A DNA stretch of 64,000 nt from a beta proteobacterium AAP51 (GTDB lineage: Bacteria > Pseudomonadota > Gammaproteobacteria > Burkholderiales > Burkholderiaceae_C), in the NCBI GenBank assembly GCA_001295905.1, contig LJHT01000012.1, forward strand, positions 1 through 64,000, given 5' to 3'. The first letter of the stretch is position 1, and every line of letters starts with the position of its first letter. Below, piece by piece: positions 9,059 to 16,569 of the stretch. The position numbers were made by a program, and so were the translations under genes. Below the pieces are notes generated by a model, which had not been told where the DNA came from, made no database searches, and worked only from the letters and a program-made list of their open reading frames with translations.

Positions 9059-9937
9059 ATGACCCTTTTCGACAGCAACGAGACCCTGGAAGCCGCACGC
9101 GCGCGGAACGTGCGCGACGCGCTCATGGAAGACATCGGCCGCGGTGACTGGACGGCGCAGCTCGTGCCGGCAGGACGGCGCGTCAGTGGCCGCGTCGTGG
9201 CCAAGGAAGCAGCCGTGCTCTGCGGCCAGGCCTGGTTCGAGGGCTGCCTGCACACGCTGGACCCCGCCGCCACCGTGGTCTGGCAGGTGGCCGAAGGCGC
9301 CGCCATGGCCGCGGGCACCGAGGTCTGCCGCATCCAGGCCGATGCGCGCGCACTGCTCAGCGCCGAGCGGCCAGGCCTGAACTTCCTGCAGACGCTGTCG
9401 GCCGTGGCCACCACCACGCGCCGTTATGTCGATGAGATGGCCGGCCTCAGCCCCAACCCGCGCGGCTGCGCCGTGCTGGACACGCGCAAGACCCTGCCCG
9501 GCCTGCGCCAGGCGCAGAAGTACGCCGTGCGCACGGGGGGCGGCCAGAACCAGCGCCTGGCGCTGTGGCACGGCATCCTCATCAAGGAGAACCACATCGC
9601 CGCGGCCGGTGGCATCACCGCCGCGCTGAAGGCGGCCGCGGCGCTGAACAGCGGCGTGCCGGTGCAGGTGGAAGTGGAAAGCCTGGCCGAGCTGGAAGAA
9701 GCGCTGGCCGCCGGCGCCACCAGCGTGCTGCTGGACGACTTCAGCCTGGCCGACATGCACGCCGCCTATGCGCTGAACGCCGCGCGCGCGCAGCCGGCGG
9801 TGCTGGAGGTCTCGGGCGGCGTCGACCTCGGCAGCATCCGCGAAATTGCCGCCACGGGCGTGGACCGCATCTCCATCGGCAAGCTCACGAAGGACGTGCA
9901 GGCGGTCGACCTGTCGCTGCGCATCGACCCCGTCTGA
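9059..9937 (+). CDS. nadC: Nicotinate-nucleotide pyrophosphorylase (carboxylating)
   Basis: A 292-residue quinolinate phosphoribosyltransferase. It makes nicotinate mononucleotide from quinolinate and PRPP in de novo NAD synthesis. Signature blocks are present: SAERPGLNFLQ (101-111), DTRKTLPGLR (141-150), QKYAVRTGGGQNQR (153-166), IKENHI (175-180), then the EVEVES and LLDDF beta-strands with acidic residues. The family motif usually reads GGGxNHR; here the histidine is glutamine, which appears to be a lineage variant. The ATG at 9059 follows the kinase gene by 43 bp. nadA and nadB are not nearby. Confidence 0.95.
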   Translation: MTLFDSNETLEAARARNVRDALMEDIGRGDWTAQLVPAGRRVSGRVVAKEAAVLCGQAWFEGCLHTLDPAATVVWQVAEGAAMAAGTEVCRIQADARALLSAERPGLNFLQTLSAVATTTRRYVDEMAGLSPNPRGCAVLDTRKTLPGLRQAQKYAVRTGGGQNQRLALWHGILIKENHIAAAGGITAALKAAAALNSGVPVQVEVESLAELEEALAAGATSVLLDDFSLADMHAAYALNAARAQPAVLEVSGGVDLGSIREIAATGVDRISIGKLTKDVQAVDLSLRIDPV

Positions 9938-9944
9938 GCGGCCG

Positions 9945-9982
9945 GGCCGCCGGCGGCCTCTACGCTGGCGGCGCCGCCAGCG
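9945..9982. terminator. Two adjacent perfect palindromes at a convergent junction
   Basis: A 14-bp perfect palindrome (9945-9958) lies just after the nadC stop. A 20-bp perfect palindrome (9963-9982) covers the last codons of the lipoprotein gene. Both would form very GC-rich hairpins in either transcript. There is no T-run, so they are not classical intrinsic terminators. They may stop or stabilise both converging transcripts. Confidence 0.4.
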
Positions 9983-10832
9983 CGCGGAAGTCTTCCTCCC
10001 AGGCCTTGAGTGCCTCGCGCGCCTTCTGCTGCTGCGCCGGGGTGGCCGCGTTGTGGATGCGCGCGGCCAGGCCGCAGTTGAATTCGGTCAGCTTCAGTTG
10101 GTAGGCGCGGTAGACGGGGTTGGGCGAACGCTCGGTGTGGGCCGTCACGGCGCGCAGCGCGGCCAGGCGCTGGTCGCCATCGGCCTTGCTGGCGGCCAGG
10201 CTGCGCAGGGTTTCCAGCAGTTCACGTTGGCGGCGCTGGCGTTCCTGCAGCCAGAGCGCGGGGTCGAAAGGAGAAGCGGCCAGGCCCTCGCGCAGCACCT
10301 GCATCTGCGCGGGCGAGAGGCGGCCGTACAGGCGCTCGGCGTTCGAAACCGCGCGCTCCAGCGTCTTGGCGCGGCGCTCTTCGGGGTCGGCCTGCAGGAA
10401 GTCTTCGCGCATCTCGGCCATGCGCTTGGCCTGGCGCTGCTCCAGGTGCTTGAACTGGGCTTCGCCCAGGGCAGCGCTTTGTTCGGCGGCCAGGGCCAGC
10501 GCACGCTGCAGCGTCGGTTCCAGCAGCTCGCGGGCCTGCGCCTGCCAGCGGCAGGCCAGCGCCGGCGTGAGCGGCTCGCCCGCCTGCTGCTGCGCGGCGG
10601 CCAGCAAGGCCACCGTGGCGGGCAGCTGCGTGCTGCGGTGCCATTCGAACAGGCTGCCCAGCGCCTGCTTCACCTGCGGTGCGTGCTCGCGGCTGAAGTC
10701 GAACTGCCCGTCCAGCCACCACCAGCTGAGCTGCGGTGCGTTGTTGTAGGCCAGGCGCACGCTGCTGCAGCCGCCCAGCAGGGAAGCGGCCAGCAGCAGC
10801 AGGCCGATAATCGAGGTTTTGATGTGAGACAT
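9960..10832 (-). CDS. Putative lipoprotein, DUF6279-like
   Basis: A 290-residue protein with a type II signal peptide (hydrophobic core SIIGLLLLAASLLGGC, lipidated Cys22). The block SVRLAYNNAPQLSWWWLDGQFDF follows, and the rest is almost entirely helical with many charged residues. This pattern is common in a proteobacterial lipoprotein family (probably DUF6279) of unknown function. The start is the ATG at 10832, which gives the normal short positive n-region. Another ATG at 10838 would overlap the glmU start codon. Head-to-head placement with glmU leaves only 4 bp between starts, so its promoter must lie inside glmU. Confidence 0.75.
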   Translation of the reverse strand: MSHIKTSIIGLLLLAASLLGGCSSVRLAYNNAPQLSWWWLDGQFDFSREHAPQVKQALGSLFEWHRSTQLPATVALLAAAQQQAGEPLTPALACRWQAQARELLEPTLQRALALAAEQSAALGEAQFKHLEQRQAKRMAEMREDFLQADPEERRAKTLERAVSNAERLYGRLSPAQMQVLREGLAASPFDPALWLQERQRRQRELLETLRSLAASKADGDQRLAALRAVTAHTERSPNPVYRAYQLKLTEFNCGLAARIHNAATPAQQQKAREALKAWEEDFRALAAPPA

Positions 10833-10836
10833 CTGC

Positions 10837-12207
10837 ATGAGCCTCAATGTCGTGATCATGGCCGCGGGCAAGGGCACCCGCATGAAGTCGGCCTTGCCCA
10901 AGGTGCTGCACCGCCTGGCGGGCACCAGCTTATTGCAGCATGTCCTGAACGCCGCCGCTGGCGTGGGTGCGCAGCGCACGGTGGTGGTCACCGGCCACGG
11001 CGCCGAGGCGGTGGAAGCCGCGGTGGCTGCCAGCGGTGCCGTCTTCGTGCGCCAGATGCCGCAGCTGGGCACCGGGCACGCCGTGCAGCAGGCCGTGCCG
11101 GCGCTGGACGATGCGAACCCCGTCACGCTCATCCTCTACGGCGACGTGCCGCTCATCCGCGCTGAAACCGCCGCCGCGCTGGTGCAGGCCTGTGGCGGCA
11201 CCCGGCTGGCGCTGCTGAGCTTCACGCCGGCCGACCCGGCGCGCTATGGCCGCATCGTGCGCAGCGCCGCCGGCGGCGTGCTGGCCATCGTGGAATACAA
11301 GGACGCCACGCCCGAGCAGCGCGCCATCGGCGAGGTGTACAGCGGCATCATGGCCGCGCCCACCGCCATGCTCAAGCGCTGGGTGGCCGAGCTGCAGAAC
11401 GACAACGCGCAGCAGGAGTACTACCTCACCGACGTGGTGGCCATGGCCGTGGCACAGGGCGTGCCCGTCAGCGCCCAGGTGGTGGCCGACGAAGCCGAGG
11501 TGGCGGGCATCAACGACGCCATGCAACTGGCCGAGCTGGAACGTGCGCTGCAGCACCGCCAGGCGCTGGCGCTGATGGCGCAAGGCGTGCGCCTGGCCGA
11601 CCCCGCGCGGCTGGACGTGCGCGGCCAGCTCGTCTGCGGCATGGATGTGCAGATCGACATCAACTGCCTCTTCGAAGGCCAGGTGCAGCTGGGCGACGGC
11701 GTGCAGATCGGTGCCAACTGCGTCATCCGCGATGCCCGCATTGCCGCGGGTGCCGTCATCCACCCCTACACGCACATCGAAGGCGCGGTGGTGGGCGAAG
11801 GTGCGCTGGTGGGCCCCTACGCGCGCCTGCGCCCGGGTGCCGAGCTGGGCCCCGAGGTGCACATCGGCAACTTCGTCGAAGTGAAGAACAGCACGCTGGC
11901 ACGCGGCGCCAAGGCCAACCACCTGGCCTACCTGGGCGACGCCACCGTGGGCGAGCGCGTGAACTACGGCGCAGGCAGCATCACCGCCAACTACGACGGC
12001 GCGAACAAGCACCGCACCACCATCGGCAACGACGTGCACGTGGGCAGCAATTGCGTGCTGGTGGCCCCGGTGACGCTGGGCGACGGCGCCACCATCGGCG
12101 GCGGCAGCACCATCGCGAAAGACGCGCCGGCCGGCCAGCTGAGCGTGGCACGCGCCAAGCAGACCACGCTGCCGGGCTGGACGCGGCCGGTCAAGCAGCC
12201 GCGCTGA
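10837..12207 (+). CDS. glmU: Bifunctional GlmU (N-acetyltransferase / UDP-GlcNAc pyrophosphorylase)
   Basis: A 456-residue protein of standard length. The N-terminal uridyltransferase domain begins with the nucleotide-binding motif AAGKGTRMKSALPKVLH (residues 9-25) and has GTGHAVQQA and YGDVPLI blocks. The C-terminal left-handed beta-helix (from about residue 250) carries the acetyltransferase catalytic H362 (KANHLAYLGDA) and the NYDG motif. It makes UDP-GlcNAc for peptidoglycan and LPS. The start MSLNVVIMAAGKG matches the family, so the coding start truly lies within 5 bp of the divergent lipoprotein start. The gene converges with the GGDEF-EAL gene 9 bp downstream. Confidence 0.96.
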   Translation: MSLNVVIMAAGKGTRMKSALPKVLHRLAGTSLLQHVLNAAAGVGAQRTVVVTGHGAEAVEAAVAASGAVFVRQMPQLGTGHAVQQAVPALDDANPVTLILYGDVPLIRAETAAALVQACGGTRLALLSFTPADPARYGRIVRSAAGGVLAIVEYKDATPEQRAIGEVYSGIMAAPTAMLKRWVAELQNDNAQQEYYLTDVVAMAVAQGVPVSAQVVADEAEVAGINDAMQLAELERALQHRQALALMAQGVRLADPARLDVRGQLVCGMDVQIDINCLFEGQVQLGDGVQIGANCVIRDARIAAGAVIHPYTHIEGAVVGEGALVGPYARLRPGAELGPEVHIGNFVEVKNSTLARGAKANHLAYLGDATVGERVNYGAGSITANYDGANKHRTTIGNDVHVGSNCVLVAPVTLGDGATIGGGSTIAKDAPAGQLSVARAKQTTLPGWTRPVKQPR

Positions 12208-12216
12208 AACCCACGG

Positions 12217-14349
12217 TCAACAAGCGGCGCCCGGCGCCGCGGGCTGGCGCGCCAGCCAGTCTTCGAACTCGGTCTGCGGCATGGGCAGGCCTTCGATGAA
12301 ACCCTGCTCGGCATCGCAGCCGTGCGCACGCACCCAGGCGCGCTGGGCCAGCGTTTCCACGCCCTCGGCCACCACCTGCAGCTTCAGGCTCTTGCCCAGG
12401 CTGACGATGGCCTGCGCGATGGCCGCCGAGCTGGCATCGGCCGGCAGGTCGGTGATGAAGCTGCGGTCGATCTTCAGCCGGTCGATGGGCAGGTGCTTCA
12501 GCAGCGCCATGCTGCTGTAGCCGGTGCCGAAGTCGTCGATGGCGATGCCCACGCCCAGGGCCTTCAGCCGCTGCAGCGCGGCGCGCACGCTGGCCACGTC
12601 GTCCATCAGCATGCGCTCGGTGAGCTCCAGCTCCAGCATCGCGCCCACGGCCCCGGCCGCGGCCAGCGCCTGTTCCACGGTCTCGACGAAACGCGGCGCC
12701 TGGAACTGCAGCGTGGAAAGGTTCACCGCCACCGGCACCTGCGCCAGCCCGCTGGCATGCCAGCGCACGGCGCACTTCAGGGCCTCGTGCAGCACCCAGG
12801 TGCCTATGGGCAGGATGAGGCGGCGCGCCTCGGCCACGGGTATGAATTCATCGGGCGCCACGAGACCGCGCTCGGGGTGCTGCCAGCGCACCAGGGCCTC
12901 GATGCCCAGCAGCCGGCCGTCGGTGAGCGCGCGCTGCGGCTGGAAGTGCAGCACGAACTCGCCCTGTTCGATGGCCTGGGCCAGGCGGCTTTCCATGGCG
13001 AGCTCGGCACGCGCCTGCGCCGCCATCGCGGGCTGGAAGAAGCTGCAGTGGGCGCGGCCGTGCTGCTTGGCGCGGTACATCGCGATGTCGGCATGCTTGA
13101 TCAGCTCGGCCGGCGTGCTGCCGTGTTCGGGGTACATCGCCACGCCGATGCTGGGCGTGACGGAGATCGTGGCGCCCTGCACTGCCAGCGGCGCGCCGAT
13201 CTCGTCCAGCAGCTTGGCCGCCACCGCCTGCACCGCGGCCGGCGCGGGGTTGCCGGCCAGCAGCACCACGAACTCGTCGCCGCCGAAACGCGCCACCAGG
13301 TCGGCGCCGCGGCTGGGTTCGGGCTGGCCCAGGCCCTGCGCGCGCAGCGTGTGCGTGATGCGCGCGGCCACGGTCTGCAGCAGCACGTCGCCCACCGGGT
13401 GGCCGAGCGAGTCGTTGATGCGCTTGAAGTGGTCGAGGTCGATGAACATCATCGCCAGCGCCTCGCCGCGCAGCTGCGCCTGCGTCAGCAGGGTCTGGGC
13501 GCGGGTGTCGAAGGCCAGGCGGTTGGGCAGGCCGGTCAGCGCGTCGTGCAGCGCCAGGTGCTGGATGCGCTGCTGCGCCTGTTCACGGTCGCGCAGGTCG
13601 CGCACGATGGTCATGCGCAGGCGCTCGCCCTGGAACTGCATCGTGCGCACGATGAATTCCACCGGCAGCTCGTGGCCCTGGCGGTGCAGCACCGCGCTGT
13701 CGTAGCTGATCTCCAGGCCCGCAGCCATCACCTCGGCCACACGCTGGCGCTGTGCGGGGGCCACGAAGTCCAGCGTGGAACGGCCCAGCAGTTCCGACAG
13801 CGGGTAGCCCAGCAGCGCCAGCAGCGGCGGGTTGGCATCGGTGATGTAGCCGCCCTGGTGGAAGACGATGCCCTCGGCGCTGGCGTGCATGAACTTGGCC
13901 AGGCGCTCTTCGCTGTCGCGCAACGCCGCTTCCGACTGCCGGTGGCGCGTGATGTCGCTCACCAGCACGAAGGCGCCCACGGGCTCGGCCTCGCCCTCGA
14001 TCAGGTGGGGCAGCAGGTGCACTTCCAGGTGACGCAGCGTGCCCGAGGCGTCGACCAGCTCGCGCTCGTAGCGCGCGCTTTGCCGTTCGCGCAGCACGTG
14101 GGCCACCTGCGGCTGGATCTGCGCGGCGGCTTCCTCGCCAATGACTTCGGTGACGCTCAGGCCGAGGATGGACGTCTCGGTGCGGCCGAACATCTCGGCA
14201 TAGCCGCGGTTGGCGTAGCGGCAGATGTTGCCGTCGCGCTCGAAGTAGGCCATGGCCGCCGGCACGTTGTTGCACAGCCGCCGGAACTGCGAAATCTGGC
14301 TCTGCAGTTCGCGCAGCAGCTCGGGGGTGGGCAGGCGGTCGCCGTTCAT
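12217..14349 (-). CDS. PAS-PAS-GGDEF-EAL cyclic-di-GMP enzyme
   Basis: A 710-residue soluble protein with no membrane helix. PAS domains lie at ~18-135 and ~145-255. The GGDEF domain (~265-435) has an intact catalytic GGDEF at 356-360 and RF upstream. The EAL domain (~445-700) has EAL at 484-486, ELTER, DDFGTGYSS, the catalytic lysine in LKIDRSF and EGVET. Both diguanylate cyclase and phosphodiesterase activities look possible, with PAS domains choosing between them. It follows udg by 97 bp in the same direction as tsaB-rimI-udg, so it may be the last gene of that unit or have its own promoter. It ends 9 bp from glmU. Confidence 0.93.
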   Translation of the reverse strand: MNGDRLPTPELLRELQSQISQFRRLCNNVPAAMAYFERDGNICRYANRGYAEMFGRTETSILGLSVTEVIGEEAAAQIQPQVAHVLRERQSARYERELVDASGTLRHLEVHLLPHLIEGEAEPVGAFVLVSDITRHRQSEAALRDSEERLAKFMHASAEGIVFHQGGYITDANPPLLALLGYPLSELLGRSTLDFVAPAQRQRVAEVMAAGLEISYDSAVLHRQGHELPVEFIVRTMQFQGERLRMTIVRDLRDREQAQQRIQHLALHDALTGLPNRLAFDTRAQTLLTQAQLRGEALAMMFIDLDHFKRINDSLGHPVGDVLLQTVAARITHTLRAQGLGQPEPSRGADLVARFGGDEFVVLLAGNPAPAAVQAVAAKLLDEIGAPLAVQGATISVTPSIGVAMYPEHGSTPAELIKHADIAMYRAKQHGRAHCSFFQPAMAAQARAELAMESRLAQAIEQGEFVLHFQPQRALTDGRLLGIEALVRWQHPERGLVAPDEFIPVAEARRLILPIGTWVLHEALKCAVRWHASGLAQVPVAVNLSTLQFQAPRFVETVEQALAAAGAVGAMLELELTERMLMDDVASVRAALQRLKALGVGIAIDDFGTGYSSMALLKHLPIDRLKIDRSFITDLPADASSAAIAQAIVSLGKSLKLQVVAEGVETLAQRAWVRAHGCDAEQGFIEGLPMPQTEFEDWLARQPAAPGAAC

Positions 14350-14374
14350 GGGGCGGATGATGCGCCGTCCGGGC

Positions 14375-14407
14375 CGCCTTCAGGGCGCCTTCAGGGCGCC
14401 TTGAAGC
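14375..14407. repeat. 11-bp tandem repeats upstream of the GGDEF-EAL gene
   Basis: Two perfect 11-bp copies (CGCCTTCAGGG on the plus strand) and a third degenerate copy lie in the 97-bp gap between udg and the GGDEF-EAL gene. On the transcribed strand the two perfect copies carry TGA. Nothing else recognisable is seen in the gap apart from a GC-rich hairpin near 14417-14433. Confidence 0.6.
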
Positions 14408-14446
14408 GGGGCTTGACGGCGCGCGCCCCGTCTGGGGGGGCGTGCT

Positions 14447-15298
14447 TCAGGCGCCGGCCTGCAGCACATCGGCGGCCAGACACAGGTCTTCCCAGGCCTT
14501 GGCCTTTTCGGGCAGGCTGCGCAGCAGGTAGGCCGGGTGGTAGCTCACCACCAGCGGCACACCCTGGTAGCGGTGCACCTGGCCGCGCAGCCGGCCGATG
14601 GGGGCGTCGCTGCGCAGCAGCGCCTGCACCGCGAAACGGCCCAGGGCCAGGATGATGCGGGGCCGCAGCAGCTCGATCTGCCGCACCAGGAAGGGCTCGC
14701 ACTGCGCCAGCTCTTCGGCGCTGGGGTTGCGGTTGCGGGGCGGGCGGCACTTCAGCGTGTTGGCGATGTAGACGCTGCGCTCGGGCGGGCCTTCGGTGCC
14801 GCGCGAAAGCTGCAGCGCGGCCAGCATGCGGTCGAGCAGCTGGCCCGAAGCGCCCACGAAAGGCTCGCCCTGGCGGTCTTCGTCTTCGCCCGGCGCCTCG
14901 CCCACCACCAGCCAGTGGGCCTGCGGATGGCCCACGCCGAAGACGGTTTGCGTGCGGCTTTCGCACAGGCCGCAGGCACGGCAGGCGGCGACGCTGTCGC
15001 GCAGTTCGGGCCAGCCCAGGGCGGCCAGCTCGGGGCGTGTGGACACCACGGCGGGGTTCAAGGCCGGCGGGGGCGCAGACACCGCAGTCCCTGGGGCGGC
15101 AGGGGCCGCGAGCCCGCGCGCGGTCGACGCGGCCAAGGCGGCGGGCGAGGCCGCAGCCTCGTGCAGGCCAGGGGCCAGGGCACGCGGGGTTGCCGCGGCG
15201 GGTGGCTGCTGCGGCTCGCTCGCTGCCGCCGGCCCGGGCGCCCACACGCGCAGGCCCATGCCCTGCAGCAGCTGGCGCTGGTGTTCGGTCCAGGCCAT
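14447..15298 (-). CDS. Family 4 uracil-DNA glycosylase with Fe-S cluster
   Basis: A 283-residue glycosylase of the SPO1-polymerase-related (family 4) type. It removes uracil from DNA at the start of base-excision repair. The core begins near residue 95. Cluster ligands are C109 and C112 (CRACGLC), C184 (TLKCRPPRNRNP) and C200. The catalytic motif is GEAPGEDEDRQGEPFVGASGQLLD (133-156), and a late SYHPAYLL block supplies the uracil-recognition histidine. Residues ~22-90 form an Ala/Pro-rich linker not seen in thermophile homologues. The gene is 3 bp after rimI, so tsaB-rimI-udg is a tight operon. Confidence 0.93.
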   Translation of the reverse strand: MAWTEHQRQLLQGMGLRVWAPGPAAASEPQQPPAAATPRALAPGLHEAAASPAALAASTARGLAAPAAPGTAVSAPPPALNPAVVSTRPELAALGWPELRDSVAACRACGLCESRTQTVFGVGHPQAHWLVVGEAPGEDEDRQGEPFVGASGQLLDRMLAALQLSRGTEGPPERSVYIANTLKCRPPRNRNPSAEELAQCEPFLVRQIELLRPRIILALGRFAVQALLRSDAPIGRLRGQVHRYQGVPLVVSYHPAYLLRSLPEKAKAWEDLCLAADVLQAGA

Positions 15299-15301
15299 GC
15301 C

Positions 15302-15784
15302 TCAGGCGCCCGGCGGCGGGGCGGCCAGCGTGAGCCGCATCACCACCGCGTCTTCGCGGCGCACGGCCGCGGGGTAGTAGCCCCGGCGCAGGCCCACCTC
15401 GGCATAACCCAGGCCACGGTACAGTGCACGCGCCCGGTGGTTGCTTTCGCGCACTTCCAGCCACAGGGCCGCTGCGCCGGTGCGCCGCGCGTGGGCTTGC
15501 AGCGCGGCCATCATCAGCCGGCCATGGCCGCAGCCCTGGTGCTCGGGCGCGACGGTGATGTTCAGCAGGTGCAGCTCGTCCACGCCGGGCATGGCCACCA
15601 GGTAGCCCAGCACGGCATCGTCCAGCGACCACAGCTCGGCCAGGTAGCCGGCAGCCAGGGAATCGGTGAAGTTGCCCCGGCTCCACGGAAAGCTGTAGGC
15701 GCGCTGCTCGATGGTGAGCACGGCGTCCAGGTCGCGCACCGTCATCGCACGGCGCAGGGGCTGGCCTTGCAGCACGGCGCTCAT
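15302..15784 (-). CDS. rimI: Ribosomal protein S18-alanine N-acetyltransferase
   Basis: A 160-residue GNAT acetyltransferase. The core has the acetyl-CoA loop VAPEHQGCGHGRLMMAAL, and the RimI signature LEVRESNHRARALYRGLGYAEVGLRRGYYP near the C-terminus. RimI acetylates the N-terminus of ribosomal protein S18 and perhaps others. Its start codon overlaps the tsaB stop by 4 bp (ATGA). The tsaB-rimI pairing is widespread in proteobacteria and supports the call. Confidence 0.92.
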   Translation of the reverse strand: MSAVLQGQPLRRAMTVRDLDAVLTIEQRAYSFPWSRGNFTDSLAAGYLAELWSLDDAVLGYLVAMPGVDELHLLNITVAPEHQGCGHGRLMMAALQAHARRTGAAALWLEVRESNHRARALYRGLGYAEVGLRRGYYPAAVRREDAVVMRLTLAAPPPGA

Positions 15785-16536
15785 GAGGCGGCGGTGGCGG
15801 TTGCAGGGTGGGTAGCGGCGCGCTCGGCCGTGGTCAGGGCCACCTTGTCACGCAAATAGAGCGGCAGCGCAGCGTCGGCCGGCAGGCCTTCGCCCGCCGC
15901 GGCGGCCTGCAGCGCCAGGCGCAGCAGCGCCGCGGCGCGGCCGGTCTCCTGCGGCCACAGCGTGGCGCCCGTCGGCGCTTGCAGCTGGCCGGCAAACGCG
16001 GCCCAGGCGTTGCCGGCCAGCGCCTGCAGCGCCAGGCCTTGCCAGGCCGCGTTCAGCGCCGGCAGGGTGTACAGCGCCGGGGCCTGCAGCACCTGCCAGC
16101 GGCCGCCCTGCCAGCGGTAGGCGGCGGCATAGGTCTCGTTCATGCGGGCGTCCACGGCCACGCCGACGCTGAAGCCTTCGCCGCCGCCGGCCTGCGCGCG
16201 GGCGTCTTCGGCCACGATGAGCAGGCTGCAGATGGGCAGCAGCGGGCAGTTCAGCCCATAACCCAGGCCCTGGGCCACCGCGCAGGCCGTGCGCAGGCCC
16301 GTGAAGGCGCCGGGGCCGCGGCCGAAGGCAACGAAACGCAGCGCCGCGGGCGTGAGGCCGGCCTCGGCCAGCAGGCGCTGCACCTGGGGCAGCAGGGTGG
16401 CCGAGGCGGCCGCACCACCCGGTGCGTCAAGCACCAGCGACCCGGTGGGGGCCTGCAGGGCCACGGCCATGCGCTCGGTGGCGGTGTCGAAGGCCAGCAC
16501 GCAGGGCGGCGCGGCGGCGGGGGCTGGCGGACTCAT
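15781..16536 (-). CDS. tsaB: tRNA threonylcarbamoyladenosine biosynthesis protein TsaB
   Basis: A 251-residue ASKHA-fold protein. The N-terminal phosphate motif FDTATERMAVAL and the conserved block FVAFGRGPGAFTGLRTACAVAQGLGYGL (residues ~68-95) identify TsaB. With TsaD and TsaE it transfers the threonylcarbamoyl group made by TsaC/Sua5 onto A37 of ANN-decoding tRNAs. A Sua5-type partner is encoded at 19108-20097. The start ATG at 16536 is only 33 bp from the divergent dacB start, so both promoters must be compact or overlap coding sequence. Confidence 0.92.
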   Translation of the reverse strand: MSPPAPAAAPPCVLAFDTATERMAVALQAPTGSLVLDAPGGAAASATLLPQVQRLLAEAGLTPAALRFVAFGRGPGAFTGLRTACAVAQGLGYGLNCPLLPICSLLIVAEDARAQAGGGEGFSVGVAVDARMNETYAAAYRWQGGRWQVLQAPALYTLPALNAAWQGLALQALAGNAWAAFAGQLQAPTGATLWPQETGRAAALLRLALQAAAAGEGLPADAALPLYLRDKVALTTAERAATHPATATAAS

Positions 16537-16569
16537 GAACCAAGTTTATGTCGTGCCATCATCAAGCCC

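Noticed and set aside
4639-9417. A very long open frame on the minus strand opposite ychF and the hybrid kinase
   Set aside because: It is an antisense shadow caused by high third-position GC. The translation is His/Gln/Ala-rich without domains, and the opposite strand encodes clear families.
9059-9937. NadC with Gln in place of the His in GGGxNHR as a possible inactive enzyme
   Set aside because: All other active-site residues are intact and the GGGxNQR form seems usual in this order, so loss of function is not supported.
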